NCBI GenBank assembly: GCA_023380575.1
Contig: JAMCRM010000304.1
Span: 1 to 11,116, forward strand
Direction: 5' to 3'
DNA: 11,116 nucleotides
From: Acidobacteriota bacterium
GTDB lineage: Bacteria > Acidobacteriota > Terriglobia > Bryobacterales > Bryobacteraceae
Numbering within the stretch: the first letter of the stretch is position 1; the number at the start of each line of letters is the position of its first letter. Below, piece by piece: positions 1 through 5,607 of the stretch. The notes beneath the pieces are model-generated. The model had not been told where the DNA came from. It saw only the letters and a list, made by a program, of their open reading frames with translations, and searched no databases. Position numbers and translations under genes: made by a program.

Positions 1-55
1 TCTCGATCCGGGTCAGGTCCCGGTCGATCCCCCGGGTGAGCACCGGTTCAAACAT
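1..55 (-). CDS. nuoF: NADH-quinone oxidoreductase subunit F, N-terminal fragment (cut by window edge)
   Basis: Only the first 18 codons are present, beginning [10 protein letters not shown] and running off the left edge. The start is well supported: an AAGGAGG ribosome binding site lies 9 bases upstream inside the preceding frame, and the ATG overlaps the preceding stop (ATGTTTGA). NuoF proteins commonly open with an 'EPVLT' segment. The identification rests mainly on position directly after a NuoE C-terminus, since nuoE-nuoF is the usual order in complex I operons. NuoF would be the FMN-, NADH- and 4Fe-4S-binding subunit of the peripheral arm of complex I, but none of those motifs lie in the visible part. 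The family assignment is therefore inference from context plus a short N-terminus. Confidence 0.6.
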   Translation of the reverse strand, partial: MFEPVLTRGIDRDLTRIE

Positions 56-2216
56 CCTGTTCGGCCTCCTTGCGCAGGGCATTCAGCAGGGCGTCGACCT
101 TCTCCGGGGTCAGGCCGGAGTGGAAGCCCAGGTTCCCCTGCGGCACCGGGGTCTGGCCGCACTCGGCCAGGCACTCCACGCTTTGCAGGGTGAACAGTCC
201 GTCCGGGGTGGTCTCCCCCGGTCCGATGCCCAGCTTCCGGCCGAGATGGTCCAGCAGGTGCTCCGCCCCCATAACGTCCAGGATGGTTCGGGAATCCACG
301 CGCGTGGCCACCCGGAAGCTGATGCGGGCAGGGAAGTTGGCCTTGATCAGCCCGGTGATCACGTCGACGCTGGGCCGCTGCGTGGCGAGCACCAGGTGCA
401 TGCCCACGGCGCGCGCCATCTGGGCCAGGCGGGTTACGCTTTCCTCCACGTTGCGGCCCTCCAGCATCATCAGATCCGCCAACTCATCGATCAGGATGAG
501 GATGTAGGGAAGCGGCCGCAATTCTTCGGGCGGCTCCTGGCCCTCCTCGAAGAGGTTCCCGGGAATTTCCTGCAGCTTGCGGATCTTGCGGTTGTACTGG
601 TCGATATTGCGCACGCCCTGTTCGGCCAGCAGGCGCAGCCTGCGCTCCATTTCGAGCACGGCGTTTTTCAGCGCGTTGGTGGCCTTCTTGGGGTCCGTGA
701 TAACGGGCGTGAGCAGGTGCGGGATGCCCTCGTATAGCCCAAGCTCCAGGCGCTTGGGATCCACCATGATCAGGCGCACCTCGTCCGGCGTGGATTTGTA
801 GAGGATCGACATGATCATGGAGTTGATCATGACGCTCTTGCCCGATCCGGTGGAGCCGGCAATCAGCAGGTGCGGCATGGATTCGAGCGAGGCCACCTTG
901 ATGCGGCCGCTAATGTCCTTGCCGAGCGGAATGGTGAGATGGGAACTGGAGTTGCGGAACTCTTCGGATTCGAGCACCTGCCGCAGCGCGATCAATTCCC
1001 GCTTGGTGTTGGGCACCTCGATCCCTATGGTGGGTTTGCCGGGAATGCGTTCGATGAGAATGGATTCGGCCTGCAACCCCAGGCAGAGATCCTCGCTGAG
1101 GTTCGTGATACGGCTGTATTTGATGCCGGCGTCGGGCTTGTACTCGAAGGTGGTGACCACCGGCCCGGGATTGATCTGCACCACCGAGCCGAGCACGCCG
1201 AACTCCTCGTACTTGGACTTGATGCGGAGGGCGATCTCCTTGAGTTCCTGCTCGTCGTACGGGTTGCGGCCGGGAGGTTCGTTCAGCAGGTCTGTGCCGG
1301 GCAGGCGGTAAAGCGGCCTGCAGGGTACTCCGGCTGGCGGCGGGGGTGTCATGGGTGCCGCGGGCGGTTCCGGCACGGCGGCGAGGGGCTGCTCCGCAAG
1401 CGGGCAGATGGGGATGTAATCCGCGGCAGGCGGTTCTTCGGCCGGCTCGGCCACGGGATCGGGGTCGAAGGGCGGTGCGTCGTCCAGCGCCGTGTTCTCG
1501 AGGGGTGTCTCGACTTCCGGAGCGGGCTTGGTTTTTCTGGCGCGGCGGGCGGCGAGGGCCTCCGCGCGGGCCTTTGCCCTCGCCTCTGCCTTGGCTTTCG
1601 CCCGCTCCAGGCGCTGTTGCCGGCGCGCTTCGCGCCACGCTTTCTGCTGCGCCGCCAGGCGGCCCAGGAAGGCCATGGGCGGGGCGAACCATGCGGCCAG
1701 CCTGGCAACGCTGAAGGTGGAGACCAGATAGATCGAGACGATCAGGCCGGTGCCGGTAAGCACCGCGGCCCCGGTAGGGTTGAGATTGGCCAGCAGCCAG
1801 CCTGCCAGCAACAGGCCGAGCGTACCTCCCAGCCGGATGGCGCCTCCGAAGAGGGTTAATCCGGGGAGGAAGGAGCAGGCCGCCGTGAGGCTCAGGATGA
1901 GTAACAGGGATCCGAAAATTTTGATGACCGGCGCCTCGATCTCCTCTGACCGGATCCATTTCCAGGCCAGCAGCAGAGCGAGCAGGGGAAACACGAAAGC
2001 CGCCAGGCCAAAGCCCTGCAGCGCAAGGTCCGCGAAATACGCGCCGGGATATCCAATCAGGTTCAGGGGGCGCCCGGGACCTGCAGCGGTATCCCAGGAG
2101 GGGTCTTGAGCGTGGTAGGACACCAAGCCCAGGAGCGTCAGAAGCCCGAGCGAGAGGAGCAGAAAGCCCGTGACTTCGTTGAGGCGCTTATGCTGTGTCG
2201 GCGATAACAGCTTCAT
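48..2216 (-). CDS. ftsK: FtsK/SpoIIIE DNA translocase, C-terminally replaced by a NuoE segment (chimeric frame, 722 aa)
   Basis: Residues 1 to about 655 are a typical FtsK, the hexameric ATPase that pumps chromosome ends through the closing division septum. About four membrane segments occupy residues 15-175, including the family's 'SYHAQDPSW' periplasmic loop start. A charged Ala/Arg stretch (about 195-230) and a Pro-rich linker (to about 300) lead to the motor. The Walker A motif is GSTGSGKS (454-461, Lys460), Walker B is ILIDELADL (Asp577, Glu578), and a '[12 protein letters not shown]' segment follows. Where FtsK should continue with its 'GRGDML' strand and the winged-helix gamma domain that reads KOPS sites, the frame instead becomes NuoE (about 650-722). 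The true FtsK end is absent, so this frame as it stands should not make a functional translocase. The ATG overlaps the uppP stop (ATGA), which implies translational coupling. The FtsK identity is certain; whether the fusion is biologically real is not. Confidence 0.9.
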   Translation of the reverse strand: MKLLSPTQHKRLNEVTGFLLLSLGLLTLLGLVSYHAQDPSWDTAAGPGRPLNLIGYPGAYFADLALQGFGLAAFVFPLLALLLAWKWIRSEEIEAPVIKIFGSLLLILSLTAACSFLPGLTLFGGAIRLGGTLGLLLAGWLLANLNPTGAAVLTGTGLIVSIYLVSTFSVARLAAWFAPPMAFLGRLAAQQKAWREARRQQRLERAKAKAEARAKARAEALAARRARKTKPAPEVETPLENTALDDAPPFDPDPVAEPAEEPPAADYIPICPLAEQPLAAVPEPPAAPMTPPPPAGVPCRPLYRLPGTDLLNEPPGRNPYDEQELKEIALRIKSKYEEFGVLGSVVQINPGPVVTTFEYKPDAGIKYSRITNLSEDLCLGLQAESILIERIPGKPTIGIEVPNTKRELIALRQVLESEEFRNSSSHLTIPLGKDISGRIKVASLESMPHLLIAGSTGSGKSVMINSMIMSILYKSTPDEVRLIMVDPKRLELGLYEGIPHLLTPVITDPKKATNALKNAVLEMERRLRLLAEQGVRNIDQYNRKIRKLQEIPGNLFEEGQEPPEELRPLPYILILIDELADLMMLEGRNVEESVTRLAQMARAVGMHLVLATQRPSVDVITGLIKANFPARISFRVATRVDSRTILDVMGAEHLLDHLGRKLGIGPGETTPDGLFTLQSVECLAECGQTPVPQGNLGFHSGLTPEKVDALLNALRKEAEQDV
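65..71 (-). promoter_or_regulatory. Shine-Dalgarno site for nuoF
   Basis: The minus strand reads AAGGAGG here, with 9 bases to the ATG at 55-53. It is the strongest ribosome binding site in the window and fixes the nuoF start. It lies inside the last codons of the upstream NuoE-like frame, so the two genes are probably translationally coupled. Confidence 0.75.
252..269 (-). other. FtsK/NuoE junction (shared GAEHLL segment)
   Basis: Codons for residues 650-655 (GAEHLL) satisfy two consensus patterns. FtsK has ILD-x-x-GAE-x-LL followed by GxGDML, and NuoE has GAE-x-LL followed by a xHLxxKLGI helix. To the right (higher coordinates) the sequence is unambiguously FtsK; to the left it is unambiguously NuoE. 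The breakpoint therefore lies in or within a few bases of this 18-base stretch, as for joining at a short homology. The exact base cannot be fixed without intact ftsK and nuoE from the same organism. Confidence 0.8.
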
Positions 2217-3040
2217 CCCGCTGGCCGGCGGAGGAAAGCCAGAGCAAGGACTATTATGCCAAAAATGATGCGGTAATACACGAAGAAATAGAGCGTCTGG
2301 TGACGCAAGTAACGCAGAAACCAGCCGATTACAATACAGCCCGTAATGGCGCTCAGGATTACTCCCACTACGAACGGCGCTACCATGTCCGGGCCGATAC
2401 CGCCGTGCTTCATCAGATCATGGAGCGCCTTGCCGGCGGCTCCGGCGATAGCCGGCGTGGAAAGCAGGAAGGAGAAGCGCGCCGCCGACTCGCGGTCGAG
2501 GCCCCGGAACAGGCCCGTCGTAATGGTGATGCCGCTGCGCGAGGTTCCCGGCACGATGGCGAGCGCCTGGGAGAGCCCGATCACTCCCGCATCGGCCAGG
2601 TCCACGCCGGCGAGGTCGCGCTTCTTGCGGCCCTGGCGTTCGCCCGCCCACATGAGTAGGCCGATGAGGATCAACATGACTGCCATAACGTAGGGATTGC
2701 GCCAGGTCGTTTCCGCCTGTTTATTGAAGAGCAGCCCGAAAACCCCCACCGGGACCGTTCCAATGGCGAGCAGCCAGAGCAAGGCGCGGTTTTGCCGGAG
2801 TTGTTCGTTGGAGCCGTAATTCATGCCAAAGCCCTGCGCCACCAGTTGCAGCCAGTCGCGGAAGAAATATAGCAGCACCGCGATAAGGGTGCCCAGGTGC
2901 AAGGCGATATCGAACTCCAGGGTTTCCACCTTCCAGCCCAGCAGCCACGAGGTCAGGTAGAGGTGTGCCGTGCTGCTGATGGGTAGAAACTCTGTTAAGC
3001 CTTGCACAATGGCCAGGACGACCACTTGATAGATCGGCAT
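2213..3040 (-). CDS. uppP: Undecaprenyl-diphosphate phosphatase (UppP/BacA family)
   Basis: This 275-residue integral membrane protein has the length and motifs of UppP, which dephosphorylates undecaprenyl diphosphate to the monophosphate carrier used for peptidoglycan and other envelope polymers. The first family motif is '[14 protein letters not shown]' (residues 13-26, with Gln13, Glu17, Ser22-23 and His26). The second is PGTSRSG (164-170, Arg168), followed by a '[14 protein letters not shown]' segment. Seven to eight hydrophobic segments span the protein. High UppP activity is known to give bacitracin tolerance. The start MPIYQVVV is the only sensible one; no strong ribosome binding site is visible before it. 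The stop TGA overlaps the ftsK ATG, so the two form a tight pair, and the TlpA-like gene lies 52 bases upstream on the same strand. Confidence 0.95.
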   Translation of the reverse strand: MPIYQVVVLAIVQGLTEFLPISSTAHLYLTSWLLGWKVETLEFDIALHLGTLIAVLLYFFRDWLQLVAQGFGMNYGSNEQLRQNRALLWLLAIGTVPVGVFGLLFNKQAETTWRNPYVMAVMLILIGLLMWAGERQGRKKRDLAGVDLADAGVIGLSQALAIVPGTSRSGITITTGLFRGLDRESAARFSFLLSTPAIAGAAGKALHDLMKHGGIGPDMVAPFVVGVILSAITGCIVIGWFLRYLRHQTLYFFVYYRIIFGIIVLALAFLRRPAG

Positions 3041-3092
3041 TATAGTTCAGGGTGCAGGGAGGGGCCATCCCTTGTCAAGACCTGGACGGCGC

Positions 3093-3614
3093 TTACTGTT
3101 CCGCCAGCAAACGGGTAACGTCGGCACGGAAGACGGATTCGTCCTCGGCGCCCGAGTAGGTCTTGGCCACCCTCCCCTGGCGGTCGAGGAGGAAGGTGGT
3201 CGGCAGGGATTCGATGCGGGAGGCCAGGGGGTCGTCCGCGGACGGCCGTAAGATCGCGTACGGGATGCGGTACTGCGCCACGAATTGGCGAACCTCGGGG
3301 GAGCCCGAATCCATGGAAATGCCAGCCACTTCCAGGCCCTTCCCCTGGAAATCGCGCGCCACGCGGACCAGTCCTGGCGTCTCCATGCGGCAGGGCGGGC
3401 ACCAGGTAGCCCAAAAATTCACCAGCACAACCTTGCCGCGATAATCGCTCAGCCGCCAGGGACGTCCGTCCAGGCCGTTCATCTGGAAGTCCGCAAACGG
3501 CTGGCGCTTTTCCATGGCTACCGGGACGGAAGCGGCCGGCTCCGGCTTGAACAGCAGCATCATGAAGGCCCCCGCGGCTACCGCGCCCAGGAGCGGAACA
3601 AGTTTTTTGCGCAT
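3093..3614 (-). CDS. TlpA/ResA-like membrane-anchored thioredoxin-fold protein
   Basis: The protein has 173 residues. Residues 5-22 form a single hydrophobic segment acting as an uncleaved anchor or signal, with basic residues 2-4 before it, so the rest faces the periplasm. The body is an AhpC/TSA/TlpA-type thioredoxin fold: 'FQMNGLDGRPWRLSDYRGK', then 'VNFWATWCPPC' with active-site Cys72 and Cys75. A 'SLPTTFLLDRQGRV' segment follows that carries the conserved cis-proline. Members reduce disulfides outside the cytoplasm, often during cytochrome c maturation, or act as peroxidase-like redox proteins. No cytochrome genes are in this window, so the substrate is unknown. The CPPC dipeptide is typical of TlpA and is not diagnostic among ResA, TlpA and DsbE. 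The start is chosen at the MRKK, which gives the signal a proper basic N-terminus. Confidence 0.9.
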   Translation of the reverse strand: MRKKLVPLLGAVAAGAFMMLLFKPEPAASVPVAMEKRQPFADFQMNGLDGRPWRLSDYRGKVVLVNFWATWCPPCRMETPGLVRVARDFQGKGLEVAGISMDSGSPEVRQFVAQYRIPYAILRPSADDPLASRIESLPTTFLLDRQGRVAKTYSGAEDESVFRADVTRLLAEQ

Positions 3615-3657
3615 CCTAACTTTGCGGCCGGGGTGGTTCGATCTCTTTTCGTTCTTG

Positions 3658-3674
3658 GCGTCGAGACTCGACGC
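3658..3674. repeat. 17-base inverted repeat
   Basis: GCGTCGAG and CTCGACGC are perfect reverse complements separated by one base. As RNA this would fold as a 7-bp stem with a 3-base loop. It lies between the small membrane ORF and the TlpA-like gene on the minus strand. No T-run follows on either strand, so it is a poor intrinsic terminator. A protein-binding operator or an mRNA stabilising/processing hairpin are alternatives. Confidence 0.5.
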
Positions 3675-3690
3675 GGCAGGAATCCGCCAT

Positions 3691-3780
3691 TCAAGTAGGC
3701 ATTCCCAGGCGGGGCAGCACCCACCGCATCAGGGCGAAGTAGCCGATTAGCCCGATCACCATCCACAACCATTCCGGCAT
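3691..3780 (-). CDS. 29-residue single-pass membrane peptide
   Basis: A short frame starts at ATG 3780-3778 (MPEWLWMVIG...) and stops at TGA 3693-3691. Residues 4-18 are strongly hydrophobic, followed by Arg19 and a 'VLPRLGMPT' tail. This is the architecture of a small single-span membrane protein, with the positive charges after the span suggesting an outside N-terminus. The codons look like a genuine GC-rich gene (CTG, ATC, GGC, GTG). An AGAGAA element about 10 bases upstream could serve as a weak ribosome binding site. The peptide lies 76 bases upstream of the TlpA-like gene on the same strand and diverges from the STAS gene. I do not recognise a named family, and its function is unknown. 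It is too short for ordinary gene calling, so coding status needs conservation evidence. Confidence 0.5.
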   Translation of the reverse strand: MPEWLWMVIGLIGYFALMRWVLPRLGMPT

Positions 3781-3841
3781 AATTGATTATTCTCTGAAAA
3801 CAAAGATGCGTGGGAGCCCCGGTTCGTAACAGACTATATGT
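3781..3841. promoter_or_regulatory. Divergent intergenic region between the small membrane ORF and the STAS gene
   Basis: These 61 bases are noticeably AT-richer than the flanks and separate two divergent genes, so promoters for both directions are expected here. A TATATG at 3835-3840 resembles a -10 box for the plus strand but sits right against the STAS ATG. No clear -35 box is visible. On the minus strand the AATAAT-containing stretch next to the small ORF is the likeliest -10. The assignment rests on position and composition only. Confidence 0.35.
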
Positions 3842-4249
3842 ATGAGCCTCGAAATCCAGGAACGGGAACACGAAGGCATTGCCGTGCTCGATCTCAAGGG
3901 CCGCATTACCGCCGGCACGGAGGCGGGCCTGTTGCGGGAACAAGTGAAAGCACTCGCGGCGGCGGGCAAAGGCAACGTGATTCTGAACCTGAAGGACGTC
4001 GAATACATCGATAGCTCCGGTCTTGGCGCGCTGGTGATTTCGGCTACCAGCCTGCGGAAGGCCGGCGGCAACGTCAAACTGCTCAACCTCAATAAGCGCA
4101 ACCTGGAACTGCTCGTGATCACCAAACTGGCGACGGTATTCGACCTTTTCCCGGACGAGCAGGATGCCGTTAACAGCTTCTTTCCCGGCCGGGAGATCCG
4201 CACCTTCGATATCCTGAGCTTTGTGCAGCAGATGAAGCGGGAGGATTAG
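3842..4249 (+). CDS. STAS-domain anti-sigma factor antagonist (SpoIIAA-like)
   Basis: This 135-residue cytoplasmic protein carries one STAS domain (about residues 3-110). The hallmark 'VEYIDSSGLGALV' has Ser58 at the position phosphorylated in SpoIIAA and RsbV. In that partner-switching scheme the unphosphorylated form binds an anti-sigma kinase (SpoIIAB/RsbW type) and so frees a sigma factor; phosphorylation switches it off. The domain is followed by a ~25-residue tail ('GREIRTFDILSFVQQMKRED') longer than in minimal family members. No cognate kinase or sigma gene is in the window. No Shine-Dalgarno sequence precedes the ATG. The gene ends 6 bases before the flavoprotein gene, so they are probably cotranscribed. 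Non-sigma roles, such as scaffolding in other partner-switch systems, are possible. Confidence 0.88.
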   Translation: MSLEIQEREHEGIAVLDLKGRITAGTEAGLLREQVKALAAAGKGNVILNLKDVEYIDSSGLGALVISATSLRKAGGNVKLLNLNKRNLELLVITKLATVFDLFPDEQDAVNSFFPGREIRTFDILSFVQQMKRED

Positions 4250-4255
4250 ACGCGC

Positions 4256-5551
4256 ATGCGACTGGTGATCATCGGCGGAGTGGCGGCCGGTCTGAGCGCC
4301 GCCGCGCGCGCCCGGCGGCTGGATAGCGCGCTGGATATCACGGTTCTGGAGAAAGGCAGTGTGATCTCCTATGGCGCCTGCGGCATCCCCTACCTGGTGG
4401 AGGGCAAGGTGCGCCGGCCCGAGGAACTGGTCCATTACACGCCGGAGGCCTTCGCCCGCGAGCGCAATGTGACGGTGCGGACGGGCGCGGCGGTGACGGC
4501 CATTTCGCACCCGCGGCGCGAAGTGGTGCTCCAGCACGGCGAGCGCGTGCCTTATGACCGGCTGGTTATCTCCACCGGGGCGCGCCCGTTCGACCCGGGG
4601 ATCGCTGGCGTGGACCGTGAAAGCGTGTTTACGCTGCACACGCTGGAGGACGGCTGCCGCCTGAACCGTTTCCTGGCGGAGCGCCGCCCCGCTACCGCGG
4701 CGGTAATCGGGGCGGGGTACATCGGCCTCGAAGCGGCGGACGCCCTGCGGCGGCGTGGCCTGCGGGTGCGGGTGGTGGAGGCCCGCCCCAATGTTCTGAA
4801 TCGGGAAGATCCCGAATTGACCGCCGCAGTGGCCGCTCACATGGCGCGCTTCGGCGTGCAAATGGAGTTGAACCGCAAGGTCGCTTCCATCGAGGAACTT
4901 CGCTGCGACCTGGTGCTGCTGGCGGCGGGCATCCGGCCCAACGTGGAGCTGGCTGCGGCGGCGGGCATCGCGCTCGGCCGCACCGGCGCCATTCGCGTGG
5001 ACGACCGCATGGAGACCGGCACCCCCGGCATTTTCGCGGCGGGGGATTGCGCCGAAGTGCGGCACCTGGTCACCAACCGGCCGGCTTATATCCCCCTGGG
5101 CACTACCGCCAACAAGATGGGGCGGGTGGCGGGGTCGAGCGCGGCGGGCGGGCGGGAACGTTTCGCCGGGGTGGTGGGGACCGCCATCGTGCGGGTCTTC
5201 GACCTGGGAATCGCGGTGAGTGGGCTCTCCGTGGAACAGGCCCGGCGCGAAGGTTTTTCCCCGGTTCAGGTGCGCATTACGGCTCCCTCCAAGCCCAAGT
5301 ATTTCCAGGGCAGGGCCACCACGGTGGAACTGGTGGCCGACCGCGGCACGCGGCGGCTGCTGGGCGGTTCGGTAATTGGAGAAGACGGCGCGGCGGGCCG
5401 GATCAACGTGATCGCCGCCGCCCTGCAGGCGCGCATGCGGTCGGACGAATTCGAGGGGCTGGACCTGTGCTACGCGCCCCCGTTCGCTCCGGTCTGGGAT
5501 CCCCTGCTGATCGCCGCGCAGCAGTTGACCCGGGTACTCGCGGGGCGGTGA
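4256..5551 (+). CDS. FAD-dependent pyridine nucleotide-disulfide oxidoreductase, CoA-disulfide reductase-like
   Basis: The 431-residue protein has the two-dinucleotide-fold layout of the NADH oxidase/CoA-disulfide reductase group. The N-terminal FAD fold shows 'VIIGGVAAGLSAAARARR' (residues 4-21). A single redox cysteine, Cys42, lies in 'SYGACGIPY', as in CoA-disulfide and CoA-polysulfide reductases. The NAD(P)H fold shows 'VIGAGYIGLEAADAL' at about 149-163. The second FAD motif, 'GIFAAGDCAEV', is at about 257-267. The C-terminal dimerisation domain ends with 'YAPPFAPVWDP', which supplies the aromatic residue near the active site. No C-terminal rhodanese domain is present, so this is the short form. 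Members use NAD(P)H to reduce CoA disulfide, persulfides or O2, and the substrate cannot be fixed from sequence alone. The gene sits 6 bases after the STAS gene. Confidence 0.88.
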   Translation: MRLVIIGGVAAGLSAAARARRLDSALDITVLEKGSVISYGACGIPYLVEGKVRRPEELVHYTPEAFARERNVTVRTGAAVTAISHPRREVVLQHGERVPYDRLVISTGARPFDPGIAGVDRESVFTLHTLEDGCRLNRFLAERRPATAAVIGAGYIGLEAADALRRRGLRVRVVEARPNVLNREDPELTAAVAAHMARFGVQMELNRKVASIEELRCDLVLLAAGIRPNVELAAAAGIALGRTGAIRVDDRMETGTPGIFAAGDCAEVRHLVTNRPAYIPLGTTANKMGRVAGSSAAGGRERFAGVVGTAIVRVFDLGIAVSGLSVEQARREGFSPVQVRITAPSKPKYFQGRATTVELVADRGTRRLLGGSVIGEDGAAGRINVIAAALQARMRSDEFEGLDLCYAPPFAPVWDPLLIAAQQLTRVLAGR

Positions 5552-5566
5552 GGCGCGGCGATTCGG

Positions 5567-5572
5567 TATAAT
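5567..5572 (+). promoter_or_regulatory. Candidate -10 box upstream of the PpiD-like gene
   Basis: A perfect TATAAT lies 35 bases before the ATG at 5608, in the short gap after the flavoprotein gene. No TTGACA-like -35 occurs at 16-18 bases upstream. It may give the foldase gene its own promoter, or may be chance. Confidence 0.35.
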
Positions 5573-5590
5573 GGTATTTCCGAAATTTTC

Positions 5591-5597
5591 AGGAGAA
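5591..5597 (+). promoter_or_regulatory. Ribosome binding site of the PpiD-like gene
   Basis: AGGAGAA, with 10 bases to the ATG at 5608, fixes the start MFDLFRSRDK. Confidence 0.6.
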
Positions 5598-5607
5598 CTC
5601 TCTCTAA

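Larger units (their letters stand above)
48..269 (-). pseudogene. nuoE: NuoE C-terminal fragment fused in frame to FtsK
   Basis: The last ~70 residues of the 722-aa frame match the end of NuoE, the thioredoxin-fold 2Fe-2S subunit of complex I. The recognisable run is a '[13 protein letters not shown]' turn, then 'VECLAECG' and a final '[13 protein letters not shown]' helix. The Cys pair at residues 682 and 686 (CxxxC) corresponds to the second half of the NuoE cluster-binding set. The first pair, which lies further upstream in normal NuoE, is missing because that part of the protein is replaced by FtsK. NuoE is usually about 150-180 residues, so less than half is present and it cannot hold a cluster by itself. 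The downstream overlap with the nuoF start is intact, which suggests the left side of the window derives from an ordinary nuoEF locus. Confidence 0.85.

Noticed and set aside
1550..1640. Repetitive Ala/Lys/Glu/Arg-coding stretch as a possible DNA repeat
   Set aside because: It is the charged linker helix of FtsK, with no exact tandem unit in the DNA; low-complexity linkers are normal in this family.
870..1859. 329-codon plus-strand frame opposite ftsK
   Set aside because: Antisense shadow, Gly/Arg/His-rich; the FtsK motor on the other strand accounts for the conservation.
3578..5065. 495-codon open frame on the minus strand across the STAS and flavoprotein genes
   Set aside because: Its translation is low-complexity (His/Arg/Ala/Gly-rich) with no motif, and it is antisense to two clearly recognised genes; an effect of high GC content.
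5524..5529. TTGACC as the -35 box for the TATAAT at 5567-5572
   Set aside because: The spacing of 37 bases is far beyond the 16-18 bases needed, and it lies inside the flavoprotein coding sequence.
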